Shown here one piece after another: positions 10,860 to 22,281 of a DNA stretch of 64,000 nucleotides. The stretch's first letter is position 1, and every line of letters starts with the position of its first letter. The notes under the pieces were generated by a model. The model did not search any database, had not been told where the DNA came from, and saw only the letters and a list, made by a program, of their open reading frames with translations. The DNA is taken from the NCBI GenBank assembly GCA_900642245.1, contig CAAAJI010000056.1:58497-122496 (forward strand), written 5' to 3'. This DNA comes from Fragilaria radians (lineage: Eukaryota > Bacillariophyta > Fragilariophyceae > Fragilariales > Fragilariaceae). Position numbers and translations under genes: made by a program.

Positions 10860-13515
10860 ATGTCAATCTTTGAGCCGGCTGACAAGAGCAAGGTGTTGCG
10901 GACCTTGAGGGCAAGCCTTTTCTTTCTTTAAGCATCATTTGAAGAAGAGGCTGGATGCGGAAGATTCGGAACTGCCTGAAAATGATTTGTTAGAGTTGGT
11001 GATGCGCGATGTGGGCCTTGAGTACATCCCAAAGAGCGCAATCGGAGGTCAGTTTACTACACGCAAAACTGGATTAGTTACCTTTTCACTTCCAGAATTC
11101 AAAATTAGGAATAAATTCCTCAGAAGTTTCATTTTGATAACCGTACAAAGGCATCAAATACGTATGACATGATAATTGGCCGAGATCTTCTTGGAAAATT
11201 AGGAATTATTCTTAATTTCAATGACCATACTATCACTAAGATACTGATAGTATTCCTATAAAAGACAGAAGGACTCGAAAGACTCAAGATGCACTTCTTG
11301 AAGTGTTTTGGCCTCAAAAATGAGCCAAAAAGTCTTCTAAATGAATTTTCTTGATCTACTATGATCCTGGATGCAGAACAAAAGGTTGCAATTATAGAAG
11401 AAGCAACACATATGTTTTGTAACCTTGACATAGAGGAACAGTATCAATTAATCCAGATATTCTAAAAGTATTAACTTTTTTTAATGGAATATTGGGAGAA
11501 TCAAGCATGGACCCTATCAGTCTACACTTAATAGACAAAGGAGTCAAGCCAATGTATGCTTGCCCGTGCACTGTCCCAAGAGCAGTAGAGCAGCAACTAC
11601 GGACAGAAATTGCAAGATTGATGGATATTGGAATCCTAGAAGGAGATTGTAGTTCCAAGTGGGCATCCCCAACATTTGCAATTCTAAAAAAGAATCGAAC
11701 TAATAGACATTACCCATTTCCTTTACCAAAGATTGGGGATTTGATTAAATCCACGGAAGGATCCACTTCATGGATTATTATCACATCAAACTAAATGTTG
11801 ATGCTCGAAGGTTATGTACAATCATATTTCCTTGGGTTTTACAGGAGTGATATACTAGCCTCATTTACTAGTAAAGTCAGCTTCCAACCTATCAACTGGC
11901 TTTTGACAAAGTCAGAGAGATTGTTGAAACCGAGGAGCTGCTAGCATACTCAGATTTTGAATAAACCATTCCGCATATACACTGATGCCTCTGATCATCA
12001 GTTGGGTGCAGTTATCATGCCAGATATGAAGCCTTTAGCTTTTATTCAAGAAAGCTTAATGCAGCCCAAAGAAGATACACCACCACTGAACATGAGTTGT
12101 TATCTACTATTGAAACCTGCAAAGAATATACAAATATCTTGTTAGGTTACCCAATTATAGTCTATACAGACCATAAGAATAATACCTTTAACGGGTTAAA
12201 AGCATCAGATCGTGTGTTACGCTGGCTTTTGCTCCTGGTAGAATATGGGGTAAATTTCGAATACCTCCCAGGAAAGAAAAATGATGTGGCAGATGCTTTA
12301 TCTTGCCTGGACATTGATGAACTAACAATTCCACAAGAAGAGGCGCTGGCTATTCTATCGGAATCACAACACAGTAACATCAAATTTCCAATGCATATTG
12401 CCTTAATATTCAAAGAGCAGATCAAAGTCCCAGGACTCAGAGAAAAAGGTTTATCACAACCCCATTACTCTATACAACACATTGAAGGACATGACCTTCT
12501 ATATTATAAAGATAAAATCTATATCCCTCAGTCTTTGAGACAGAGAGTACTTTCCTGGTATCATGAATACTTACTTCATCCAGGACAGACTAGGACTGAA
12601 AAGACCATAAGGAACACTATGACGTGGCCGGGATGTGGAATGTTTGTGTTCCACTTGTCCAGTTTGTCAATTGACAAAACAGGAGCGGAAGCAATACGGC
12701 TTACTACCTCCCAAGATAGCAGAATCTGACCCCTGGGTCATGGTTTGTGTGGATCTGGTGGGTCCTTTCACAATAAAGACACCGCTCAAGACTCACTCTC
12801 TGCCGGCTCTCACTATAATTGATCCAGCCACAGGATGGTTTGAGATTGCCAAAGCCAATAACAAATCGGCCGCTTCTATCCAGGATTTGTTTCATAACAC
12901 CTGGTTGGCGCGTTATCCGCGACCTCAGTTTATTGTCTTTGACAATGGAGGCAAATTCAAACGTGAGTTTAAGCAACTGTGCAACAATTATGGCATTATT
13001 GCCAAACCAACCACTAGTCACAACCCTCAAGCAAATTCAATCATTGAGTGTGTCCACAAAATGGTAAATGAAATGCTCAGATCATTTGACTTAGAGAAGG
13101 AAACTCTAGAAGAGGATAATCCTTTTGATTACTTCCTCCAGTCTACTGCATGGGCAATAAGAAGCACCTATCATACAACACTGCAGGCTACACCCTGTCA
13201 ATTAGTGTTTTGCAGAGACATGATTCACAATATTGCATTTAAAGCAAATTGGAATAGAATTCAGAAAAGAAAACAAGGCTTAATTCATAAGTCCAATAAA
13301 AAGAAGATAAGAGTCGCATACCTTACGAGTATAAGGTTGGAGACCAAGTATTATTAGAGATGCTCGGAATCCTCCGGAAACTGTCAACACCTCGTACGGG
13401 ACCATACACAGTAACAAAAGTGTATAAGAATGGAACAATTCAGATCCAAAGCGGAATTGTATCAGAAAGGGTAAACATACGCCGAATCTGTCCATTTCAG
13501 GCAACCTCTGGTTAA
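10860..13515 (+). pseudogene. gag-pol remnant of the Ty3/gypsy element
   Basis: The reading frame is broken repeatedly. Gag-like piece: DAEDSELPENDLLELVMRD at ~10945. Protease C-terminal piece: DMIIGRDLLGKLGI at ~11165. RT N-terminus: VEQQLRTEIARLMDIGILEG and HYPFPLPKIGDL at 11580-11750. The RT core with its YxDD motif is missing between ~11795 and ~11890. RNase H: IYTDASDHQLGAVIM, TDHKNN, LPGKKNDVADALS at 11957-12330. Integrase: HX3H region HEYLLHPG, the CSTCPVC pair, DLVGPF, a DNG motif followed by G-K-F instead of the usual G-x-E-F, IIE, and a chromatin-side tail ending near INIRR-type sequence at ~13480. The two integrase frames overlap at 12635-12729, showing a frameshift. It cannot be active as it stands. 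Confidence 0.88.
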
Positions 13516-13540
13516 GTATTACCTTGGAGGCAAATGACCT

Positions 13541-13835
13541 NNNNNNNNNNNNNNNNNNNNNNNNNNNNNNNNNNNNNNNNNNNNNNNNNNNNNNNNNNNN
13601 NNNNNNNNNNNNNNNNNNNNNNNNNNNNNNNNNNNNNNNNNNNNNNNNNNNNNNNNNNNNNNNNNNNNNNNNNNNNNNNNNNNNNNNNNNNNNNNNNNNN
13701 NNNNNNNNNNNNNNNNNNNNNNNNNNNNNNNNNNNNNNNNNNNNNNNNNNNNNNNNNNNNNNNNNNNNNNNNNNNNNNNNNNNNNNNNNNNNNNNNNNNN
13801 NNNNNNNNNNNNNNNNNNNNNNNNNNNNNNNNNNN
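13541..13835. other. Assembly gap (295 N)
   Basis: Run of N between the end of the gypsy integrase region and a block matching the second part of its terminal repeat. It probably hides the start of the 3' LTR; assembly collapse at a repeat is the likely cause. Confidence 0.95.
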
Positions 13836-13989
13836 TGAATCTTCAAGCTTAATCACGAAGATCTCTTGAGAACATCTCTTGAGAGAGGTTTCAAGATTAG
13901 ACAAGACTAGCAGGAAAAAAAATAAAATAGTCTATATTTTGTCTATGTCTACTTTCTATACCTCACCGTAGAGCAAATTTCAGTCAATC

Positions 13990-14252
13990 TCTGATTAAGT
14001 ATTACCTTGATCTAGCTTGACTAGGATCAAGAAGCAAATCAGAGATGTGTATGTCCACCGGTGTAAGGAGTTATCCTGTACAGCTAGTGCATAGTAGATA
14101 ATAGTAGGAGTGGCATGTCATAATATTTACTCAGCTATGTATGAATAGTTACAAGTGACCTATCCTCTTGCATACTGACCACAAATGAACTATGATAAAT
14201 GATACATTAGATAAACTTAGTGAAGCATAACTATTGCTTATAAATGGAAAGT
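13990..14252 (+). repeat. Right copy of the gypsy terminal repeat
   Basis: Direct-orientation match to 9940-10232, sharing gatcaagaagcaaatc and then the tract from gagatgtgtatgt to cttataaatggaaa with few differences. After this point the sequences diverge completely, which marks one boundary of the repeat. Confidence 0.85.
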
Positions 14253-15479
14253 AACTTTTGGAGGATAAGGTATTCATTCAGGAGTTGTTGGCTAGGTACA
14301 GTAAGAGTTGTGTTTTCTTTGGCCAGAATTATATGTACTATCATGTTGTATATATGACACTAAAAATGTGTTTTGTTTGGAATGACTATGGAAACGTCAA
14401 CACAACCGCTGGTCCAGAGTTGACCAAAACTACGTACTAAGAATTATTTACAGTGAAGTCATTGCATGGACTTGAGACATTTGCAAATAAATATTTTGAA
14501 TATGTCAGTATCTAGCTCAGTCAACTGCGCATTTATGTTTTATGAAAACTAAACATGACCCAGATATATGGATGGTTGATAAGTCATCCCATATCTTCTA
14601 ATGCGCTTCCTATTCCGCATTATTTTATGCTTTCATCATCTCTCCTAGAAAAGGGAAGATGTCTGCATCATCTTATAATACCCTTCCTTTTATCTTTGTA
14701 TCTAATTCTTTTTTTCAATAAAATAATATTCGATTGTAACGTTATGATAACATGAAATAGACGCGTATCATCCGTCATTCTGATCCAATGTCTTCTAGTT
14801 GATTTTCAACTCTTCAAGGTAATTGATTCAATAGTCTGGGTCTTGTTCCTCATTTCTTTCGGAGACATTTTGATGAAACATCCCTTCTGTTGTTACTAAG
14901 GAAGGAGATGTGGAAGGATCAAACTTCAAATTCAGCCTATTATATGAAAGCTGCATCTCCGTCTGCTAATACGTTTCTGTGCATACTCCCCAGATCTATT
15001 GATGATACTAATTCTGTTAGCCTAGGTCATGTCAATTATTGTTACCTTTTTCTTGCTTCCTCAATCTTTTCTTTGATTTTTATATCCATCTTGATCACCT
15101 AAACAACAAATACTTTTTTCCTGAGCGCCTTGCCCATGCCCAAGATTTTGCAACCATTTTCTATTCAGTCTTGTGCACTTTTAGAGCCTCTTTTAAGATA
15201 TGTTTGATGTATCCTCTCTTGATTCTGCTAGAACCTGTCGGCCCAAATGATTTCATAAGTCTCTTTAAATTAAAAAAAGGATACACTTACTTGTCAATAC
15301 AGACAAGTTGACTGTTAATAGCGATAAGTAAATTATCCTTTCGATTCTTTTTATCTTAGAGAGTTTGATTTGTAATTAATCTTGACATAGATTGTTTATT
15401 AACGCTGTCTAGTTTAGATAGGCACTGGATTATATACAGACACCTTTCCATGTATAGGTAGCACTTGATTTTCACTATG
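14253..15479. other. Intergenic, no gene supported
   Basis: AT-rich DNA with short open frames only. I could place no domain, RNA gene or repeat. Confidence 0.4.
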
Positions 15480-15700
15480 ATTCTCATCTTTAAACTTGTG
15501 GAAAAGGATAGTTAACTTGTAGTAATTCATAGATAGATGAGTTAATATAAGCATATTTTGATTCCACTACTATTTACTACACAGTAACGGTAACCAACGT
15601 CGCCTTTTACCAGCACACACACGCATCTTTTAGTATATTACTTTATTACTTTTAGTGGTATTACTTACAACCTATTGTGTCAGAGATTAATATCTTGATT
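15480..15700 (-). repeat. Diverged inverted copy of the gypsy terminal repeat
   Basis: Reverse-complement similarity to 9960-10200: aggatag, acttgta, cataga(t)agatgagt, tatttacta, taacggta and acctattgtgt occur in the matching order. A closer relative is at 42665-42890. No coding region of an element flanks it, so it behaves like a solo LTR or fragment. Confidence 0.7.
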
Positions 15701-17221
15701 CCTAGTCAAAGTAGCTCATGAGTTTTATTATTTTGGATCCAGGTATCACTGCAATAAATGATATTGATCTCTCTCAATTATTGGTATGCAGCTTAGTCTC
15801 TTTTTGGCAACGCTTTAGTGATGCCTCCAATTGTTCTGTTGAGTCAGACTTTATGTGACTGCCTAGAGGAGATGTTCCTGCATTGGAATTTGGAGTTAAC
15901 CCTTACGTTCAGTTATATTTGTGTATGTTTATGGTTATCCATTAGGGATCATTTACATTTCTTTTGTGAGAACAGTTATGGGAATGTCTATGTTTTAGCG
16001 ATAGTTTAAGCAAAATATTTTAATAATTACAACTTTAATTTGAACATCTTTTGAAGCTTACTTTTGTAGTCGTCATTTATTTTTAGATGACATTTCAACA
16101 TTCCTGTTTACTTAGGAAGGTTAGTGCTGAAGGGATACTTCAAATCAAACTAAAAAGTATATTCAGTTCTTTCAAGCTAGCTGAAGCATAACCTCATAAA
16201 GACAAAATGTCCAATAGCAGTTTTGCATTCCCTTTACCAGTAGTGGTAAATGCCAAACGAGAATCCCCTAAATTATGGTTTCAGACACATTTCATTTTTG
16301 ATTGTTGTATTTTCGGAAGATAAAATAGTGCAAAATTCTGACAGTTTACGCATGATTGTTTTTGCTTGTCTTACCACATGCTTTTAGCTGTGATCTGACT
16401 TTTTTCCTGTATTATGGGAATATATAAAAAAACTTACTTGTTTTATGGTGCACTAGATTGCTACAGTAACAAAAATGTGACAGAAAATTTGAAGTTAAAA
16501 TTATCAATTTCATTAATTCACAAATTAATCAGTCTAGCATTGATTGTCAAAACATTCTCCGTAAACTGCAAGCAGGAAAAAAAATCGAACCTGTTGAGAG
16601 TAGGCTCGATGAAAAAAGCTGACCGATGACCCCAGCCCAGATAAGATTTTAAACTTGTAAATTAGGAATGCATTTTCTTTTTTTGAATCTTGCTTCCCTT
16701 CATTATTGTTATTTGTCATGCTCATTTGCTGTCAATATGCATTGTAGAATGCATCAATTGCAGAATAGGCTGTATAAACTTCTTCTGAAATGGCTGAGTC
16801 TTGTCCCGCACACAACCCCGCTCAGAAAAAGAAAAAGCCTTACAGGTTTTCTCCCTCCGATTCCCTCAATGCACTCCAGCCACAAATCAATAGGATTTTG
16901 TGGCAAAGGAGACAGGGTTGCACCTGCAGAGATGGAGTTCATCACTGCAGTGTTGTGTGAAGTACCTCCACCCTCAGCTCCACCCTTTGCTCCACCCTCT
17001 GCCCCACCCTCTGCTCCACCCTCTGCCCCACCCTCTGCTCCACCCTCTGCTCCACCCTCCACTCCACTCTACCCACTATTTGGACCGTCCCCATTAAGCC
17101 TTACTTGCATCTGTGCTGTCAATCCCCTTTTCCTGCCACTCTTTTTGTTTAAACATTTAGATGATTTGTCGTTCACACCAGGCCCTCCTGAATAACAATT
17201 CCTTATTTGTTCCCCAAGTCA
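15701..17221. other. Intergenic, no gene supported outside the minisatellite
   Basis: No recognisable domain. The plus-strand frame 16668-17195 is kept open mainly because the 12 bp minisatellite has no stop codon in that frame, so I do not call it. Confidence 0.4.
16966..17069. repeat. 12 bp minisatellite (ctccaccctctg)n
   Basis: About eight tandem units of ctccaccctctg/ccccaccctctg, with degenerate units at both ends. One frame reads as an A-P-P-S repeat. It is much more GC-rich than its surroundings. Confidence 0.9.
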
Positions 17222-19143
17222 CATGACAAAGAATAACTTATTCATGCAGAGACAAAACTCAAAAGGAATTTTTCCTTACTGGAAACTGACAGGAATAAAT
17301 AATTCAAGAATAAGTCATGATTACTAACTCAAAAGCCATATTTTTTAATTGTTTATGCAATAAGATCAGTGGAATGGAACAATTCAGCATCCCATAGATG
17401 CTGGTTGGCATGTAAAAATAATTGCATTTCCAAATGAATGGGCAATAAACCCTGTCGAGTTTTGTAAATGCAAATCCAGCAACAGAAAATTGTCGCTCGC
17501 ACTTGTTACTGGTTGGTCTAATGAACCTCAGATCAACATACCTTGAGGATGAACTGACTGGCACTATTGTCTTGCGCTTCTTGAGGTCTCTCATCAGTGC
17601 TTGCAAATCAGATTCTGGAACTATCTCTTCAACACCTGGATTTTCGTCATGGGGTTCACCCGGCTTCTTCAGGTGTTAGACGCAATTAGCTTCATAGTTG
17701 GTTAGTGTTAAATTTTCATCGGATTGTTGCGCCTTCTGGATCTTTACCACTGCAGTTTCAAAGGCTTGGTCATTGACAATCCTGCTTTGAGGCCCACAAT
17801 GCTCAGACAATTTGGGAAACGCCTGAATGGCAACATCAAGGTAATCCCTGACATTGCACAGTGACAGATCTTCATTTTGAAATGTCACTGTTTGAAGATC
17901 AAGATCACTGAGTATCTTTTGTAAATTACAGGCCAGTTGATTCTTGCCAGATGATAGTTGAAGATCTGAATGTGCTGCAATACTTATTGGTTGTAGTATT
18001 TTGAAATACCAATAAATCATCTTCTTCATGGATGACCAGCATGTCACATTGCAGAGAACTGGACCCAAATGTGTGTGTCTACGAAGTGCTGCATGCACTT
18101 TCAGATTTTGTAAATGAGTCATCAACTCATGAATGCGTTTTGTTACACCAGAATACAATTCTAGAATAATCTTGATGCTCAAGTTTAAACGATGGCTTGC
18201 ACAACACACAAAATGTAATGACGCTTTTTCATCAAAGCTGTCTTTAGTAGAACAATTGTCACCAGTTATACTGGCAACATTGGAGTAATCCTTGCCATAA
18301 AAACGCAAAATCTCAAGAATACTTTCCTTGTAAGAATCTGCATCAAGGTGCTCTTTGTCCTGCAGAGGGGCAAATGATAACCTTGCTTGAGAATATCCTT
18401 TCTCTTGAGTTTGGTCTGGCCACATTGTAAAAACAGCCATAAAGTGTGTCCCTCCTGAGCTCCTACCATCAAAAGCCAATCAAAGATATCTGGAAGGCAG
18501 TGCTCACTTTCTGCGCAACAATAAGTGCAAATTGTGTCATTGCCTTCATTAAACTCTCTACCAAAATGGCGTCAAGAAGTGAAAATTTCCGGGTAGTCGG
18601 GTTTTCACAGAAACTAAATGGTAGAAGGTCCTTCACAATCCACGCTATGCAGCTGAACAGGTTAGTGTCTTTCTTTGCAAAGAACTGCAAGATAGGACCA
18701 CTTCCTTTCTTCTTTGCTGCTTCCAAAGTGTCCGCATACTCTTGTTGAATGTGATCCTTCAGATTTGCCCACCCCCGCCCCTTCTGACTGGTCTTCTCGC
18801 ATTTACAAGTCCAATCGTCTACATTGCCTTCCACAAAATACTTTTCAACCACCTCTTTTGAAGAACATGGCAAAGAAGACAAAATGTTGTGAATATAGCT
18901 TTATGGATCAGTGAGTTGAAGGAGCAATAATTGGCGCTCGTGTCGGCGCGGAAGGTGCAAAATTCTAAATTCTATGTAGTGTACTGTATGTATCGAGTAC
19001 TATGGGTCAGTTTTACTGACTATTCCTTACCTGATACGGAATAACTATTCCACTATCTACTTAAACAAAAGGAACAATTCCTCAATTTTTCAATTGAGGA
19101 ATAAATTATTCCAAGCAGGAATAAGAATTATTCCTTTCACATG
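17222..19143 (-). mobile_element. Degenerate hAT-type DNA transposon
   Basis: The transposase remnant (17304-18882, minus) is bracketed by imperfect inverted repeats, CATGACAAAGAATAACTTATTCATGC at 17222-17247 against the complement of 19115-19143 (CATGTGAAAGGAATAATTCTT then ATTCCTGC). The flanks, above all 19010-19140, are packed with short GGAATAA/TTATTCC motifs in both orientations, as expected for subterminal transposase-binding repeats of hAT elements. The true ends and the 8 bp target duplication are not certain. Confidence 0.7.
17304..18882 (-). pseudogene. hAT-family transposase, broken by one frameshift and one stop
   Basis: The N-terminus has a BED-type finger pattern (WTCKC, then WANLKDHI; the expected final His looks like Tyr). 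The central part has DGRSSGGTHFMAVF, SITGDNCSTKDSF and FVCCASHRLNLSI, the RNase H-like core and insertion signature of the hAT group seen in oomycete and other stramenopile elements. The C-terminus has DLRFIRPTSNKCERQFSVAG, the dimerisation-domain signature. The N-terminal frame (18882-18469) and the main frame (from 18479) meet in a T4 run (A4 on the plus strand, 18471-18474), so one base is gained or lost. A TAA at 17676-17678 interrupts the main frame before the C-terminal part, which continues in the same frame. The element cannot move by itself. Confidence 0.88.
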
Positions 19144-20288
19144 AATGTTATCAATAGTTACCTAGGCTGTATCTTCAATCCCTTACAATTAATTGATATT
19201 GATAATTCAAAAAGGCTGGCTTCCCAACCTAATTCCAAATTCTTCAATGGAAGGCTCTGGGTCTTGAAAACTTGAAGCAAAATGTTGAATTCTTTTTATG
19301 TCAACTCTCTTCTTGCCATTGAAACTGCACCTTGTTTTCTCACCTCTGTTCCCCCACCTTTATGAAAGAAATGATTTGTTACGATCGTGTTTGCTTTTGC
19401 TGCTCATCTTTGAAAATCGTGGAGCATTTGAAAGGAATTTTGAGTTGTCATAATTTTTTTTTTAGTACAGGTTCTTCTTTCAGTGAGTCCGTTGTAGATT
19501 CCGTCGAAGATAAACTACAGAAAGTTTCGTACTATTCCAAATCCTCTCTAAATCTACATAACAATACTAAGTTGTACTATACTTTTAGGAATAGCACGAG
19601 TAGAATAAAAAATTACACCAATGGTTGTGTAGCCCAGGTGCTATGTATGTAACTGTCACAGAATCTTATGACAACATCATCGATTGGTAACTACCAGCCT
19701 TAGGTATGGGCGGTTTCATAGTAGTATTTTTGGTAATGCTGACGCCGTATTTTTCAACAGCGACGACGACAATCGATGATGACACCAACGGTGAAAGAAG
19801 ATGATGTAAATCAATCTAATCAGCTCGTAACAGAATCGGAGTTGTTTCATTGACACACTAGATTCTCAAGGCTACGCATAGATTCAACAATACCGCCTTT
19901 ACATAACAACTCTGTAGCATGATGAAGAAAAGGAAGGTATTTTTCCTCCATTGCTAGCTCGAATGTCACGAAATTTCTCAGGATTCTTGTTATTCTTCTC
20001 AAAGAATGAATGGTAATCCTTTGCTTTAATTATTACAAAAGCTTTTGGAAAAAGCCTTTGACATTTAGGCCTACATTTTCTGCGGGAACCATTGTATGTG
20101 ATATCGTCAATTGTTTGACACCAAGAATCTTGAATTCATTTTTGTCGAATCGATTTTGTTCCTTCATCTCATAAATTTCAAGGGAAGAAGGAAATAAAAA
20201 AAGTTGATCGACTCTTCTGCTCAAGAATAGGTACGAAAGTAGGGAAATCAAGTACACCTTCCACATCTGTAAGTTAAGAGACGACAAG
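19144..20288. other. Intergenic, no gene supported
   Basis: Nothing identifiable. A minus-strand frame at 20287-20033 starts almost back to back with the coiled-coil ORF at 20289 but has no recognisable content. Confidence 0.4.
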
Positions 20289-20714
20289 ATGCCACGTTTT
20301 TGTCTTCGATGGAGTTCATGGAGACAATCTTATCTAATTCTGCATTCACTCTCGTGGGAAAAGAAATTAGAAAACATTGTTGAACATAGCCAGGAAATGG
20401 ACATAATCACCGAGATCTTAAACAAGTTAAATGAAGTTTTGTCCCAAGAAGAATGCAAAACAACAAGGGAAGAGTTGATTAATATTAAGGAGAAGATTCT
20501 AAGACTGGATAAGGAGGGCCAAAAAGCTTCTCTTTCCCTCGTCAAAGCGAAGAAGACAAAAAAAGAATTAGAGGCAACAAAGAAAAAGTGTCGTAAGAAT
20601 GCGGTAGATGCCAGGAGACGCAATGAACAACTCCACGAACAAGTTGCCCTTCTTGAGCGCTGTCGCAACAACTTTGCGTCATCAGAAAAAGATGACAATG
20701 TACAAGGACTGTGA
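20289..20714 (+). CDS. Small coiled-coil protein, possible distant member of the local family
   Basis: 141 residues, first ATG used. Residues ~25-130 are almost wholly charged helix with coiled-coil heptads (LVKAKKTKKELE, then AVDARRRNEQLHEQVALLE). The order AKK, LE, basic stretch, A, NExLxxQVA matches the coil core of the 5003-5923 and 7970-8821 proteins (AKKVxERLEKEN, RRKA, ENERLQNQVANL), so a diverged relative is plausible. It lacks their YGSSHSAKTV tail. The N-terminal MPRFCLRWSSWRQ is basic and aromatic. No function can be assigned. It could also be a chance frame, though the heptad pattern argues against that. Confidence 0.5.
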   Translation: MPRFCLRWSSWRQSYLILHSLSWEKKLENIVEHSQEMDIITEILNKLNEVLSQEECKTTREELINIKEKILRLDKEGQKASLSLVKAKKTKKELEATKKKCRKNAVDARRRNEQLHEQVALLERCRNNFASSEKDDNVQGL

Positions 20715-22281
20715 ATGAACACAAACACCGAAATAAGTTCAAAGAAGATGTATGCTTTAAAATGAGTGAGTAGGATAATTCAAGTTAATACCTCATTTTC
20801 CATGTTTCGGTTTCTGAAAATTAACGGGCCGTAAAGCTGCCATCATTGACATATCATCTTATTTCAACACACCTGTCAGTCCCAATACTTCCTTGATGAA
20901 AAAAGTAAAATCTCTTGCATGCTTCTCAGAAAGTTTCTTTGTCGACTATGTAGTACACGAGTTTTGACTGCCATTCGGAAGAGTCTCTTTTTCAAGGCAT
21001 TCATAGAACTGACGACTGCATCAATGAGGACAAAACAGATATTGCCATGAACATCTTTTGCCGAATCATATTAATTATTTCCAGCAACCTAGAAAGAATA
21101 ACGTTTAATAAGTGAAGGAAAGAACGCTCCCTTAAATATATGGCTTTCATAGCATACTTATGATTCCGAATTTAGGGATCAAATGACAAAGTAACGAAAG
21201 ACAGTCAATTGCCTAGAGCTTGTTGTATTTCTTGAAATGTCAAATTTTGGTTACAATAATCATTACACTTGACGAGGCGTACGTTTAACCGAGAATTATG
21301 ACGGTCTTCTGTTTGCCCAAGAAATGAAAAATACTTTTTCTATGATTTTTCAATTTGGCGGAATATCTGAATAGTCCTCAAAATTTAAGGTAACCACGTA
21401 TTTGTTGTTGTTTCTCCTGGCCTTATTGAAATAGTCAAAGAAGCCCGTAGAAATTTTCTCAAAATTCACCTAAATAGGCTTGCACCAATACTATAACTGT
21501 CATAGATATTCTGATGTTGAGAAAATTTCAAGGAAAGAATTGTTTCAATTATACTCGCAAGAACTCATTAGTTAAATTTGTTAAAATCTAACATCACAAA
21601 TTTGTTCTTTCATATCTTTGAACCCACTTCACGTACACGATTTGTCCCATGAGTTGCACGTGCTCATCCCATCCTTTCCAGTGCTCCTGATATTTTAGGA
21701 TGATCTTGAAAGGTTGGATCCATGTTTTCCAATCCAACACTGTCATTCTGTGCTTGCTCATATTAACAGTAGTTGTCTACAATGCCATCACAACTTTCTT
21801 CACATTCTCTGCTCATTGATATCATCAATATTGACAGAATGTATATCATTGTCACAATATATGCTTGGGATTGTGTCTGCAAAACATTTTTTCAATGTAT
21901 GGTCAATGAATGTCTGAGAGCCTCCTCCCACTTAAACTGTGATCCCCAAAATAATTAATGAATTCTATTGGTAACTGTCTGCTCTTCACTGTTATCACAA
22001 ACAATATGTTAACTGGCTAATCACTTCATGAAACTAAACTAACCCTAATACTAAAGAATATTGTTGATGCAATTCAACAACCTACCTATCTCCAACATTC
22101 AATCGTGATGTGATATGGTAGAGACAAATTACATATTGCGTTCGTCATTGGTTGGGGCGACAAGTCCCGACAAATACTAGTACTATTTGCTACCGTGGAA
22201 AACTCTGTGGATAGGATTCTGTATTTTCATACGTTGCACGACAATTCAAACTCGGAGTCATTGTTGCAAACTTGCTTTCCA
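20715..22281. other. Intergenic and upstream region of the Sec16-like gene
   Basis: No gene recognised. The reading frame of the Sec16-like gene stays open from 22195 but has no ATG until 22282, so the leader is probably noncoding, or a further 5' exon exists that I cannot identify. Confidence 0.45.

Larger units (their letters stand above)
9940..14252 (+). mobile_element. Decayed Ty3/gypsy LTR retrotransposon with terminal direct repeats
   Basis: Domain order gag, protease, reverse transcriptase, RNase H, integrase on the plus strand identifies Ty3/gypsy (copia has integrase before RT). Direct repeats at about 9940-10232 and 13990-14252 share long near-identical tracts (for example caccggtgtaaggagttat and actatgataaatgatacat). 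A second shared block (aacatctcttgagaga) lies at ~10465 and ~13874. In the left copy the order is first block then second. On the right, the second block lies just after the N gap and is followed by another copy of the first block. This fits a 3' LTR partly inside the gap plus an additional partial LTR. A purine-rich ggaggcaaatga at ~13526 sits where a polypurine tract is expected. Exact LTR ends cannot be fixed because of the gap. Confidence 0.85.

Noticed and set aside
16668..17195. 175-codon Pro-rich frame
   Set aside because: Its length depends on the 12 bp minisatellite, which lacks stops in this frame.
22195..22281. Upstream extension of the Sec16-like frame
   Set aside because: It is open and in frame but begins with GTG and contains no ATG, so I start the protein at 22282.
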